From: an uncultured Anaerolineae bacterium
GTDB taxonomy: Bacteria; Chloroflexota; Anaerolineae; Promineifilales; Promineifilaceae
Assembly (NCBI GenBank): GCA_937943625.1
Contig: CALEAD010000023.1
Location: 1-64,000, forward strand
DNA length: 64,000 nt
Reading direction: 5' to 3'
In this document: one piece after another, positions 1 to 8,343 of the stretch
Layout: every line of letters starts with the position of its first letter
Position numbering within the stretch: position 1 is the stretch's first letter
Made by a program: the position numbers and the translations under genes
Notes under the pieces: generated by a model
The model's input: the letters and a program-made list of their open reading frames with translations, nothing else
What the model was told of the DNA's origin: nothing
Databases searched by the model: none

Positions 1-1494
1 GACGCCACCCAAGGGGTTGAAGCGCAGACTTTGGCAAATCTACACCTGGCCCTGGACTATGATCTCGAAATCATCCCGGTGGTCAACAAAGTTGATCTGG
101 CTTCGGCTCGGCCGGACGAAGTTGCCCAGGAAATTGAAGACTTGATCGGGATCGATGCGCTCGACGTACTACCCGTTAGCGCCAAAACGGGTCATGGGAT
201 TGAGACCCTCCTGGAACAACTTGTGGAGCGGATACCTGTGCCCCGCGGCAGGCCTGACGGGCCACTCCGCGCGCTCATCTTCGACAGCCACTACGATGCC
301 TACAAAGGCGTCATCGCCTACGTGCGCGTCTTCGACGGCGTGCTTGACAAACGGCAGTGGATCAAAATGATGTCTAACGACGTCACCGTTGAACCTATTG
401 AGTTAGGTATTTTCAGCCCCCGCATGACCCCCGTAGACCAGCTCACCGCGGGCGAGGTCGGCTACATTGCCACAGGGCTAAAGACAGTGCGCGAATGCCG
501 CGTGGGCGACACCATCACCCTGCGCGACAGGCCCGCAGCCGAACCTCTGCCCGGTTTTGCCCCTGCCAAACCCATGGTTTTTGCCGGCTTCTATCCCACC
601 GAAGGCGAAGATTACGCGCTGCTGAAGGACGCCCTGGAGCGGTTACAGCTCAATGACGCCTCACTAGTCTTTGAACCAGAAACTTCTGAAGCGCTCAACT
701 TCGGTTTCCGCTGCGGCTTCTTGGGGCTATTCCACATGGAGATCATCCAGGAACGGCTGGAGCGCGAGTATGACCTGGACCTGGTAGCCACAGCCCCTAG
801 CGTGCGCTATGAAGTCAAAATGCGTCATACCAATGAGATACGCATCATCGAAAGCCCGGCCGATTTGCCCGACGAAGGGGAAATTGAGGAAATCCGCGAG
901 CCGTACATGCATGTGCAAATCTTCACCCCAGAGGAATTCTACGGGGCGGTGATGGAGCTGGCGCGCAAGCGGCGCGGCGAGTTTGTGGGACAAGAGTATC
1001 CCGCCCCCGGAAGATTGGTGCTCAAGTACGACATGCCACTGGCGGAAATAATCGTTGATTTTTACGACAAGCTGAAAAGCGCCACGCGCGGCTACGCTTC
1101 GATGGATTATGAGTTTGATGGCTACCGCGCCTCTGACCTGGTCAAGCTAGAAGTGCTGGTTAACAAAGTACCAGTAGACGCGCTGGCCATGATCGTCCAT
1201 CGTGACGATGCTTACCATCGCGGGCAACGGCTGGTGACACAGTTAAAGAAAGAGATTCCGCGCCAGATGTTTGAGGTGCCGATTCAGGCGGCGGCGGGCA
1301 AGCGGGTGATCAGCCGCGCCAACGTGCAGGCGCTGCGCAAGGATGTGCTGGCCAAGTGCTATGGTGGCGACATTACGCGCAAACGCAAGCTGCTGGAAAA
1401 GCAAAAGAAGGGCAAGAAGCGAATGAAGATGATTGGCAATGTGGAAGTGCCGCAAGAGGCGTTTATGGCGGTGCTGAAGCTGAATGAGGATTAG
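1..1494 (+). CDS. lepA: Elongation factor 4 (LepA), 5'-truncated by window edge
   Basis: Translational GTPase that back-translocates or remodels stalled ribosomes. The reading frame is open from base 1, so only the N-terminal part is missing. The visible part starts inside the G domain ([10 protein letters not shown] carries the NKxD guanine-specificity motif and SAKTG the G5 motif). It continues through the domain II barrel, the EF-G-like domains ([14 protein letters not shown]) and the LepA-specific C-terminal domain, ending with the basic tail [14 protein letters not shown] that is typical of this family and absent from EF-G. The gene ends at TAG 1492-1494. The TTG at 31 is internal and is not the start. 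No oddities are visible. Confidence in family is very high from the C-terminal domain alone. Confidence 0.96.
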   Translation, partial: DATQGVEAQTLANLHLALDYDLEIIPVVNKVDLASARPDEVAQEIEDLIGIDALDVLPVSAKTGHGIETLLEQLVERIPVPRGRPDGPLRALIFDSHYDAYKGVIAYVRVFDGVLDKRQWIKMMSNDVTVEPIELGIFSPRMTPVDQLTAGEVGYIATGLKTVRECRVGDTITLRDRPAAEPLPGFAPAKPMVFAGFYPTEGEDYALLKDALERLQLNDASLVFEPETSEALNFGFRCGFLGLFHMEIIQERLEREYDLDLVATAPSVRYEVKMRHTNEIRIIESPADLPDEGEIEEIREPYMHVQIFTPEEFYGAVMELARKRRGEFVGQEYPAPGRLVLKYDMPLAEIIVDFYDKLKSATRGYASMDYEFDGYRASDLVKLEVLVNKVPVDALAMIVHRDDAYHRGQRLVTQLKKEIPRQMFEVPIQAAAGKRVISRANVQALRKDVLAKCYGGDITRKRKLLEKQKKGKKRMKMIGNVEVPQEAFMAVLKLNED

Positions 1495-1579
1495 GCAAGG
1501 TAACAAAAATAATCACACGAAGCTACACGGAGAAGGCACGAATTACAGGAATTCCAGAAAACACGAACCGTGCCAAAAC

Positions 1580-1609
1580 AAAAAGCTCTCGAATATTCGA
1601 GAGCTTTTT
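1580..1609 (-). terminator. Rho-independent terminator of tRNA-Asp
   Basis: A near-perfect palindrome, AAAGCTCTCGAATATTCGAGAGCTTT, lies just past the 3' end of the tRNA on the minus strand. It is followed on that strand by TTGTTTTGG, giving a stem with a U-rich tail. Its position and shape fit an intrinsic terminator. Because it is symmetric it may also serve lepA transcripts arriving from the left. Confidence 0.75.
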
Positions 1610-1613
1610 GCTA

Positions 1614-1686
1614 CGGGAGCGACGGGGATCGAACCCGCGATCTCCGGCTTGACAGGCCGGCGTGTTCACCACTACACCACGCCCCC
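1614..1686 (-). tRNA. tRNA-Asp (anticodon GTC)
   Basis: On the minus strand the 73 bases fold as a cloverleaf. The acceptor stem is GGGGGCG paired to CGCTCCC with one G-T pair. The D arm lies around GTGGTGTAGTGGTGAACAC. The anticodon stem CCGGC/GCCGG holds the loop CTGTCAA (anticodon GTC). The T arm contains GGTTCGATCC, and the discriminator is G. CCA is not encoded; TAG follows. Aspartate identity follows from GTC and the G discriminator. Confidence 0.95.
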
Positions 1687-1797
1687 CTAGAGCGACTGGA
1701 ATCGTACCAAAACTGCTAACTGCTGTCAAATTGGATTTTGCCGCAATGCCGCAACAGCAGTTCTCAGTTGTGCCCCACTCTATGCGCCCCAATCTGT

Positions 1798-2952
1798 TTA
1801 TCCATTTGTACGATTGTACGCCATCAATTCGTCGGCGGCCGCTAATGCCTGTTCCACCGAAGCGCCCTGGCTCCAATCATAGGCAGGGGTTGGGGTGGGC
1901 ACCAAACGCCATTCTGTGGCAACGGCCGTTTCCCGATACACGCACCTCACCCGCCCATGCGGCATATACGGACCAGACAAGGCCGGGTCACTGGGGCCAA
2001 AAATTGCCAGCGTCGGGCAACCAACGGCAGCAGCAATATGGGTTGGGCCGGTGTCATTGCCGACGTACAGGTCGGCCAGCTCGCACAGTGCGCCAAGCTC
2101 ACCCAGTGTCAGGCTGCCCGCCAGATTAACTGCCGGCATGGACATCAGCCCGACCACCCTGGCTACCCGCGGCGCGTCTGCCGGCGCGCCCACCAGCACC
2201 ACTCGCGCCTTGTACTGCCTGGTCAGGTAGTTGCCCAGGCGCGCAAATCGCTCAACCGGCCACTGCTTTTCCTCTTGCCGCATGAGCGGGTTCTTGCCGC
2301 CACCAGGGTGCAGCACCACTAGCGGCACGTCACCCAACCACTCAGCTTCTTCTACCAACCGCGTGGCAACGGCCGTACGCGCTGCGTCTGGCGGGTAAAA
2401 TTCCATGCGCGCCACGCGGTTGATCAGTTTCGGGTCAATGGAAAGAGCGCGCGCCAGCGCCAGATACCGCTCTGCTTCGTGCTGCTCTGTGGGCAACGGC
2501 TGTACTGGAATTGTATGACTAAAGCCACGGCCGTCCACGTTCAGGCCAATGCGCTGTGGAATGCCCGCCCGCCATGCCAGGTAGGCCAGCCAGGCAGAAC
2601 GGCTGGGAATGATGCAAGTGTCGTACTGTTGTTCGCGGATGCGTGCCAGCAGCGCGCGCGTTTCCTTCCACCCTAACTGCCCCGTTTCCCCCATAGGGAT
2701 AAATTCCGAGATGCGCGGGTTGCCCGCAACTGCCGGGCGCGCCCACTGGCTGATCGCCCAATCAAACTGGGTTTCCGGGTAGGCATGGCTGAGTACGGCT
2801 AACAGGGGCGTGGTTAACATCACCTGGCTCAGGCAGCATGGCTTGAAAATCAACACCTTTTTGGGCGTAGAGAAGTTACGCCCTCCCCAGATGCGGAAGG
2901 GAATGCGGGCAAACCAGGTGCCAATAGTGATAAGGCTGTTTTCGTCTGGCAT
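1798..2952 (-). CDS. Glycosyltransferase family 9 (heptosyltransferase-like)
   Basis: About 384 residues with the two-domain GT-B layout of ADP-heptose:LPS heptosyltransferases. The N-terminal segment KVLIFKPCCLSQVMLTTPLL matches the family's opening strand and helix. The C-terminal part has VVLHPGGGKNPLM and the signature DLYVGNDTGPTHIAAAVGCP followed by IFGPSDP, the nucleotide-sugar site. In the family the first loop reads GD before the hydrophobic helix and that Asp is thought to act as base; here the pair reads SQ, so activity or donor may differ. The start is uncertain: ATG at 2952 gives the usual N-terminus, while GTG at 3009 would add 19 residues; neither has a good Shine-Dalgarno. Likely builds a cell-surface glycan or glycolipid in the cytoplasm. 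Confidence 0.85.
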   Translation of the reverse strand: MPDENSLITIGTWFARIPFRIWGGRNFSTPKKVLIFKPCCLSQVMLTTPLLAVLSHAYPETQFDWAISQWARPAVAGNPRISEFIPMGETGQLGWKETRALLARIREQQYDTCIIPSRSAWLAYLAWRAGIPQRIGLNVDGRGFSHTIPVQPLPTEQHEAERYLALARALSIDPKLINRVARMEFYPPDAARTAVATRLVEEAEWLGDVPLVVLHPGGGKNPLMRQEEKQWPVERFARLGNYLTRQYKARVVLVGAPADAPRVARVVGLMSMPAVNLAGSLTLGELGALCELADLYVGNDTGPTHIAAAVGCPTLAIFGPSDPALSGPYMPHGRVRCVYRETAVATEWRLVPTPTPAYDWSQGASVEQALAAADELMAYNRTNG

Positions 2953-3029
2953 GGGAATCAGGCAGCAACGAGCGATTGGCAATTCACAAGATGAGTGGCT
3001 GGCAATCACCCATTGCTGAGCGGCAATCG

Positions 3030-3677
3030 CTAATTATCTACAGTAATCAGCTCACGGATAGCGGCAAATTTGGCCGGGCCAATGCCGGAAACATTCATAA
3101 TTTCTTCAATCGTAGCAAAAGGGCCGTTTTCTTCGCGATGGGCGATAATTTTTTGCGCTGTGCTGGGGCCAATGCCGGGCAAGGCTTCCAGCTCGGCCTG
3201 GCTGGCGCGGTTGATGTTGACCAGAGCAGACGTGGGGACACCCACCACGCCGCCGGAGCGCGTGCTGCCGTCTTGACCAGTGGCGCTGCCAGCAGGGGAA
3301 ATGATCAGCGGCTGGGAAACGGCCGTTTGCTCTCCCTGGCGCGGAATATAAATCTGCACCCCATTTTGCAACGGCTGTGCCAGATTGATAAAGTCGGCGG
3401 CGGCATCAGCGGCAAAGCCGCCGGCGGCACGCACGGCATCGCGCACGATGGCGTTTGGTGGCAGCTCATATACGTCTGGCCAGGCCACCGCGCCGTTAAT
3501 GTAAACCTGAATGTTGGCTGGTGTCGCGGTTGGCAGCGGAACGGCCGTTGGCGGCGGCGGCAAAATTTCAATCGGCGCCGGACGCTGCCGGTTGGCCAGC
3601 GTCATCCCGCCCACGCTGAGAATCACACCCAGCAGCAACCCCACAAAACCGCTTGCAAGTTGCCCACCTGCTTTCAT
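3030..3677 (-). CDS. comEA: ComEA-like DNA-binding protein (SLBB + helix-hairpin-helix)
   Basis: 215 residues. Residues about 8-28 form a membrane anchor (GFVGLLLGVILSVGGMTLA), followed by a Pro/Ala/Thr spacer, an SLBB beta-grasp domain around 54-112 (VYINGAVAWPDVYELPPNA), a low-complexity linker and a C-terminal double helix-hairpin-helix (VNINRASQAELEALPGIG and IMNVSGIGPAKFAAI). This is the architecture of ComEA, which binds incoming double-stranded DNA outside the membrane during natural transformation. No comEC is next to it here. The upstream region carries the heptad/AAAGGAG leader described separately. The family call is strong; a transformation role is inferred from family only. Confidence 0.9.
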   Translation of the reverse strand: MKAGGQLASGFVGLLLGVILSVGGMTLANRQRPAPIEILPPPPTAVPLPTATPANIQVYINGAVAWPDVYELPPNAIVRDAVRAAGGFAADAAADFINLAQPLQNGVQIYIPRQGEQTAVSQPLIISPAGSATGQDGSTRSGGVVGVPTSALVNINRASQAELEALPGIGPSTAQKIIAHREENGPFATIEEIMNVSGIGPAKFAAIRELITVDN

Positions 3678-3735
3678 CTGTGTCTCCTTTGTAAATGACT
3701 GCGGACCGCGGACGGCCGCCTACTGCAGACCTGCG
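3678..3735 (-). repeat. Heptad-repeat leader of comEA
   Basis: Read on the minus strand, this stretch has GGCCGTCCGCGGTCCGCAGTC followed by ATTTACAAAGGAG and then the comEA start. It matches the GGTCGGC-type heptad array plus the TCATTTTCAAAGGAG block found before several rightward genes, so the module follows the orientation of the gene it precedes and not of the chromosome. The block supplies the ribosome-binding site AAAGGAG. Confidence 0.6.
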
Positions 3736-3789
3736 GCCCCCGCTCATAGGGCATTGTTAAAATTCATGATCGCCTGCTGGACTCTTGCT

Positions 3790-5238
3790 TTACCCTTTCA
3801 CCACGGCCACGGGCACAATGCGCACCACTTTTTTGGCAATGCCTGCACCATGCACTACCTCAATCACGCGGTCTACGTCTTTATAGGCGGCGGGCGCTTC
3901 TTCTGCCAGGCCAGCCATGCTGCCGGCACGCACACGAATGCCGCTCTTTTCCAGCTCGTCGCGCAGCTCCGAACCGCGAATAGAGCGCTTGGCCTGGTTG
4001 CGGCTCATCACGCGCCCGGCGCCGTGACAGGTAGAGCCAAAGCTCTGCGCCATAGAGCCTTCTGTGCCGAGCAGCACCCAACTGGCTGTGCCCATGGAGC
4101 CGGGAACCAGCACTGGCTGGCCAATGTCACGGTAAACGTCTGGCAGCACAGGAGAGCCGGGACCAAAAGCGCGTGTGGCTCCTTTGCGGTGAACGCATAC
4201 TTCCACAAGACGGCCGTCTACCTCGTGCGTCTCGATTTTGGCCATATTGTGTGCAATGTCATACACCTGGTAAATGGTGGTCTTGTGCACCTTGCCGCGT
4301 AGCGCCTCGGCAAAGCTGCGCCGAATGAGGAAGGTAAGCACCTGTCGGTTTACAAAAGCGTAATTGGCGGCCGCTTTCATGGCCGCCAGGTAATCTTGTC
4401 CCTCTGGGCTGCTCAATGGCGCACAAACCAACTCGCGATCCGGCAAATGAATGCCGTATTTATGTACCACTTTTTGGAATAGGTTGACATAATCTGTACA
4501 AACCTGGTGGCCAAAGCCGCGCGAACCACAGTGAATTTGCACCACAATCTGGTCGGGAAACAGCCCCATGCGCTGCGCCGCCTGCTCATCAAAAATCTCG
4601 TCTACGCGATCTACCTCGATGAAATGGTTGCCCGCACCCAGCGTGCCCACCTGATCTATACCGCGCTTTTTGGCGCGGTCGCTCACTTTCCCCGGGTCTG
4701 CGCCGTCCAGACGGCCGTTTTCCTCTGTGCGCTCCAGGTCCATTTCCGTGGCGTAGCCATTTTTCAGCGCCCACTGGCTGCCTTCTGTCACCAGCTTATC
4801 CAGCTCGCGCATGCTCAGCTTCACTTCGCCCCCGCGCCCTACGCCACTGGGGCAGTTGGCTTGCAGTGCCGAAGCCAGTGTGTCCAGGTAGGGCTGCACT
4901 TCTTCATATGAAAGGTGAGAAGCCAACAAACGCACGCCGCAGTTAATGTCGTACCCCACGCCGCCAGGGGAGATGATGCCGTGCGGCAGTTCGGTCGCAA
5001 TCACGCCGCCAATGGGAAAGCCGTACCCCTGGTGAATGTCGGGCATGGCCAGGGCGTATTTCACCACGCCGGGCAGGGTGGCCGTGTTAACCAATTGCTC
5101 CAGGCTTTTGTCGCCGAGCGCCGTTTCCAGCAGTGCGCCGTCGGCATAAAAGCGGGCGGGCACGCGCATGTCGTCGCGAAAGCTTTTGGGAATTTCATGA
5201 ATGTAGGGGGTGACGCGCTTAAAATCACTCTCTTTCAT
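3790..5238 (-). CDS. rtcB: RNA-splicing ligase RtcB
   Basis: GTP-dependent 3'-phosphate/5'-OH RNA ligase for RNA repair or tRNA splicing. 482 residues. Visible motifs are [14 protein letters not shown], the metal-binding [13 protein letters not shown] (Cys about 100), [26 protein letters not shown] and [12 protein letters not shown], whose His about 405 is the guanylylated residue (His404 in Pyrococcus). ATG at 5238 is preferred over GTG at 5247 because AAGGA lies about 10 bases upstream of it. The archease gene is directly upstream on the same strand with a 61-base gap, the usual pairing, since archease promotes RtcB guanylylation and turnover. All key residues are present. Confidence 0.96.
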   Translation of the reverse strand: MKESDFKRVTPYIHEIPKSFRDDMRVPARFYADGALLETALGDKSLEQLVNTATLPGVVKYALAMPDIHQGYGFPIGGVIATELPHGIISPGGVGYDINCGVRLLASHLSYEEVQPYLDTLASALQANCPSGVGRGGEVKLSMRELDKLVTEGSQWALKNGYATEMDLERTEENGRLDGADPGKVSDRAKKRGIDQVGTLGAGNHFIEVDRVDEIFDEQAAQRMGLFPDQIVVQIHCGSRGFGHQVCTDYVNLFQKVVHKYGIHLPDRELVCAPLSSPEGQDYLAAMKAAANYAFVNRQVLTFLIRRSFAEALRGKVHKTTIYQVYDIAHNMAKIETHEVDGRLVEVCVHRKGATRAFGPGSPVLPDVYRDIGQPVLVPGSMGTASWVLLGTEGSMAQSFGSTCHGAGRVMSRNQAKRSIRGSELRDELEKSGIRVRAGSMAGLAEEAPAAYKDVDRVIEVVHGAGIAKKVVRIVPVAVVKG

Positions 5239-5299
5239 GGCAATCACGTCCTTGGAAAAATCGGCGTGAAACGAGCGGAAAATTTTTACGCTTCACGGC

Positions 5300-5713
5300 T
5301 TACACGTCAAACACAATCGTTACTTCTAGCCCCTGTGCAGTCTGGCTGATTTGCAAGTTGTGGTAGGTGACGGCCTTGATGTGCTTTTGCAGTTCTGGCG
5401 CGTGGCCGCCGCGCAAAACGGCCGTTACGCTTTGGACACTCACTTCCTGCAGCTCAATAACGGGAAAGACAAGCTGCTCCATCTCGGCAAAGTAGGCCAA
5501 CTCGCTCAGCCAGACAACCAGCAAGGATTCAGCATCATAGGCAGACAAAGTCACCTGGCGGGTATGGGTTTGGGGAATGGCCGTCACGTCCGCCACCATC
5601 AGGCGATTCATGCCCATTGCCGCGTTATACAGCAGTTCACGCAGGTCGTTTCCGGTCACGCGCAGCGCCCAATCGGCGGTGTGATCAATGATTTCAAATC
5701 CACTGCATGTCAT
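5300..5713 (-). CDS. Archease
   Basis: 137 residues from ATG at 5713, with AGGG a few bases upstream. The open frame extends further upstream but nothing there is conserved. It starts with the signature FEIIDHTADWALRVTG, containing the metal-binding Asp of archease, and includes DAESLLVVWLSELAYFAE and a C-terminal EVTIVFDV, where the terminal Asp also binds metal. Archease is the Ca2+-dependent cofactor that lets RtcB turn over many times. It is the first gene of a two-gene leftward operon with rtcB. Confidence 0.93.
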   Translation of the reverse strand: MTCSGFEIIDHTADWALRVTGNDLRELLYNAAMGMNRLMVADVTAIPQTHTRQVTLSAYDAESLLVVWLSELAYFAEMEQLVFPVIELQEVSVQSVTAVLRGGHAPELQKHIKAVTYHNLQISQTAQGLEVTIVFDV

Positions 5714-6108
5714 AATTTTTATCCCTAAGCCAGGCATCCTGCACCTGCAAAAGCCACGGGGTTGATAGTGCCATTGTAACACGGCCGTTACACTTTGGGA
5801 AACAGCCCCCGCCACCCAGGCCACGTTCACGGTTCAACCAAGATTTTTTCCCAGCCGCCACATTCTGGCAGTAAATGCCAAACGTTGCCACCTACGGCGC
5901 GCAGGTAAGTGTGATTGTACGCACCATCGTCTTCCACTTTCACAAAAAAGCGTATCAAGCCATGCCGAAAAGCGGATTGGCAGTTGGCGTAAACTCAGGT
6001 ATCTTACGAGAACGGACTGCCAAAAGTAACCTGTCCCAGGCAACTGGCAAGGTTTATGGGCCGGCGCCCAGGCAAACACGTATCACCTTTTTATATGGAG
6101 ATCAGCCA
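5714..6108. other. Divergent gap between archease and DUF3467 gene
   Basis: About 395 bases between the leftward archease-rtcB pair and the rightward DUF3467-translin pair. It holds the small candidate frame at 5827-5958 and must contain promoters for both sides, but I cannot pick out a convincing -35/-10 pair. One copy of ACGGCCGT is at about 5782. TATATGGAG at 6092-6100 supplies the Shine-Dalgarno of the rightward gene. Confidence 0.5.
5827..5958 (-). CDS. Candidate small protein, unknown function
   Basis: A 43-codon leftward frame from TTG 5958 (or GTG 5943) to the stop at 5827-5829. The product contains FVKVEDDGAYNHTYLRAVGG and HLLPECGGWEKI, which read like real protein (balanced composition, Cys/Trp/Gly-rich end) and not a shadow frame. 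It lies in the gap between archease and the DUF3467 gene. No good Shine-Dalgarno is visible and a stop lies about 13 codons upstream, so this may be a small gene or the remnant of a larger one. I do not recognise a family. Confidence 0.35.
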   Translation of the reverse strand: MIRFFVKVEDDGAYNHTYLRAVGGNVWHLLPECGGWEKILVEP

Positions 6109-6474
6109 ATGAGTTCCCAAACAGACCCTCAATCTACTCCCCCCCCTGCACCCCCAGGCCCGCAGCGCATTGCCATTGACATGCCCAAAGAGCTGCAAGC
6201 GGTATATGCCAATGTCGCCCTGATTAGCCACACGCCCGTAGAAGTCGTGCTAGATTTTGCCCAAATCCTGCCACGCATGGTCAGGGGCAGCCTACAGGCA
6301 CGTGTGATCATGACGCCCATGCACGCCAAGCTGTTGCAAATGGCGCTGGCGCAAAATCTGCAAAATTATGAACGGCAGTTTGGCGAAATTCGCCTGCCCA
6401 CGCAATCGCACCCGTTGGTAGAGAGCTTTTTCCGCTTCACCGGTTCCAATCCCGACGAAGGGGAAAAGGAGTAG
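6109..6474 (+). CDS. DUF3467 family protein
   Basis: 121 residues starting at ATG 6109 with GGAG eight bases upstream; the longer open frame upstream is not conserved. After a Pro/Thr-rich start, the body has YANVALISHTPVEVVLDFAQ, then PRMVRGSLQARVIMTPMHAK, then LLQMALAQNLQNYERQFGEI. This matches the small DUF3467 proteins, whose function is unknown but which in some phyla are thought to associate with other assemblies. It is followed after 9 bases by the translin-like gene, suggesting co-transcription. Confidence 0.8.
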   Translation: MSSQTDPQSTPPPAPPGPQRIAIDMPKELQAVYANVALISHTPVEVVLDFAQILPRMVRGSLQARVIMTPMHAKLLQMALAQNLQNYERQFGEIRLPTQSHPLVESFFRFTGSNPDEGEKE

Positions 6475-6483
6475 GCAGCGGCC

Positions 6484-7125
6484 ATGGAACAACTGGATAC
6501 CCTTGCCAGCGTGATTCAGACAGAGTTTGAGCAGGTGAATGCGGCCCGAGACGCTGCCTACCAGCAGTCACGCACGCTGATCAACATTTGTGCCCGCGCC
6601 ATTCGTGCTGTACATCGTGAGGAGTGGGAAACGGCCGTTGCCCTCATCCAACAGGCGCGCCAGGCTACCGATACGCTTCTAGAGGGTGTGCGCCCTTATC
6701 CCGCGCTCTACTTTGCTGGCTACACGCAAGACGCCGTGCGCGAATACGTCGAAGCCACCCTCACCTATGCCCTGGTGCGCAACGAACCTCTGCCCACCCC
6801 TGCCGAACTGGGCGCAGAATCCAGCACCTGGCTGAACGGGCTGGCCGAGGCAACGACGGAACTACGCCGCCGCATTCTCGACATCATCCGCCACAGCCAT
6901 AGCGACGAGGCGGAACGGCTGCTAGATGTAATGGACCAGATTTACAGCATTCTGGTGACGTTTGATTTTAACGACACCATTACCGGTGGGCTGCGGCGGC
7001 GCACAGACGCGGTGCGCGCCGTGCTGGAGCGCACGCGCGGTGATGTGACCACCAGCCTGCGGCAGGGGCAGCTCGAACAGGCGCTGTATGCGCTGGAAAA
7101 ACAGCTCGTGAGACGTGAACCGTAA
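6484..7125 (+). CDS. Translin-family protein
   Basis: 213 residues, almost entirely helical. Conserved stretches are RDAAYQQSRTLINICARAIRA at the N-terminus, YTQDAVREYVEATLTYALVR in the middle and GLRRRTDAVRAVLERTRGDVT near the C-terminus, the pattern of the translin/TRAX superfamily. Such proteins form ring-like oligomers that bind and, in some cases, cleave RNA or single-stranded DNA. These genes are often misannotated as haloacid dehalogenases in bacteria and archaea. Acidic residues that could form the TRAX-like nuclease site (EYVEA) are present, but catalysis is not shown. Directly downstream of the DUF3467 gene. Confidence 0.78.
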   Translation: MEQLDTLASVIQTEFEQVNAARDAAYQQSRTLINICARAIRAVHREEWETAVALIQQARQATDTLLEGVRPYPALYFAGYTQDAVREYVEATLTYALVRNEPLPTPAELGAESSTWLNGLAEATTELRRRILDIIRHSHSDEAERLLDVMDQIYSILVTFDFNDTITGGLRRRTDAVRAVLERTRGDVTTSLRQGQLEQALYALEKQLVRREP

Positions 7126-7168
7126 ACGGTGAGCTGTAAAGCAGAAAAACGGAAAAGCAAGAATGGCC

Positions 7169-7582
7169 TCATGCTTCACGTTCCGCACCGCCTGCCAGCC
7201 ACAGCAGTCCAACACTAAGCCCTACCAGCAGCCCTACGCCAGCCCAAAAGGGGGTTTGCTGCACCACCCAGGCAATTTCTTGTGGTGTAAACTCTGGGCC
7301 ATGCGCGTGCAGGCCGGTTTTAAGCGCCATGAAAAACAGCGTGAGCAGTGCCGAAAAGAGGCCTATCAGGAAGCCCGCCAGGGCGCTGAGAAGCAAAAAG
7401 GAACGTGTGACCAACGGCCGTTTCCTGCCCCAGCGCCGCCACTCATATGCGACCAGCAAAACGGCTGTGCTGCCCCCCAGCGCCACCGTCTGCCACAGCT
7501 CCCCTTCCAGCCCAATCCAAACCAGGGCATAAATGCCCCAGGCCATACTCAGCCAACGTAACGTGCGTTCGGATATGCTCAT
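7169..7582 (-). CDS. Small integral membrane protein, unknown function
   Basis: 137 residues with four likely membrane segments: LSMAWGIYALVWIGLEG, WQTVALGGSTAVLLVAYEW, LLLSALAGFLIGLFSALLTLF and FWAGVGLLVGLSVGLLWLAGG. The start is ATG 7582. No catalytic motif is visible and I do not recognise the family. It faces the translin gene (convergent) and is divergent from the sigma factor gene on its other side. Confidence 0.65.
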   Translation of the reverse strand: MSISERTLRWLSMAWGIYALVWIGLEGELWQTVALGGSTAVLLVAYEWRRWGRKRPLVTRSFLLLSALAGFLIGLFSALLTLFFMALKTGLHAHGPEFTPQEIAWVVQQTPFWAGVGLLVGLSVGLLWLAGGAEREA

Positions 7583-7797
7583 TTACGCAGTTTAGCAGAA
7601 GGTGCACCAATTTTCCCAATCAGATTCCGGCCAAATTTACGCTAACCTCTGGCACCATAACGCGATTTGGCAAAGCGCTACACGGGCAGCGGTAAAAAAC
7701 AAAAGAGCCGTTACTTTTGCGCGCAAATTGCGACTAGGAGAATGAGGCAAAAAGCAAGGGGCCAAAAAGAAGCAAACACACGACGGATGATTGCATT

Positions 7798-8343
7798 GTG
7801 CAAGACGAACTGACCTTACTGCATCGCGCCAGGGCACTGGACGCAGAGGCGCTGGCGCAAATCCACGATACCTACTACGTGCCCATTTACCGCTATATTG
7901 CCATGCGCGTAAATGACCGGGAAACGGCCGAAGACTTGAGCAGCGAAGTGTTCACGCGCCTGCTACAGGCACTGCGCGACAAGAGCGCACCACAAAACAC
8001 GCTGCGCGGCTGGCTCTTTGCCGTCGCTGCGCGTGTGGTCAACGATCATTTCCGCCAGCACTACCGCATCCACCACACGGAGTTAGAAGAATCCCTGCCG
8101 GGCACGGAAGATGGCCCAGAACGGGTTCTGGAGGCGCGGATGACGCAAAAAGAGCTACGCCAGGCGCTGCAAACGCTCACCGAAGAGCAGCAGCATGTGC
8201 TGGCTTTGCGCTTTGGCTTTGACATGCCGATTAAGGAGGTCGCGCACGCCCTGGGCAAAAGCGAAGGGTCTATTAAGATGTTGCAGGCGCGAGCTGTGGC
8301 GATGCTAACGCGCAAATTGCAACCAGGAGCAACAAACGCATGA
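7798..8343 (+). CDS. ECF-type RNA polymerase sigma factor
   Basis: 181 residues. The sigma-2 region is at about 20-90 (YVPIYRYIAMRVNDRETAED, then SEVFTRLLQAL and LRGWLFAVAARVVNDHFR) and the sigma-4 region at about 115-172 (LQTLTEEQQHVLALRFGFDM and the helix-turn-helix PIKEVAHALGKSEGSIKMLQ). The start is GTG 7798. The stop overlaps the ATG of the next gene (ATGA), so the two are translationally coupled. The partner is a membrane anti-sigma-like protein, which fits a surface-stress or envelope-signal module. Confidence 0.92.
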   Translation: MQDELTLLHRARALDAEALAQIHDTYYVPIYRYIAMRVNDRETAEDLSSEVFTRLLQALRDKSAPQNTLRGWLFAVAARVVNDHFRQHYRIHHTELEESLPGTEDGPERVLEARMTQKELRQALQTLTEEQQHVLALRFGFDMPIKEVAHALGKSEGSIKMLQARAVAMLTRKLQPGATNA

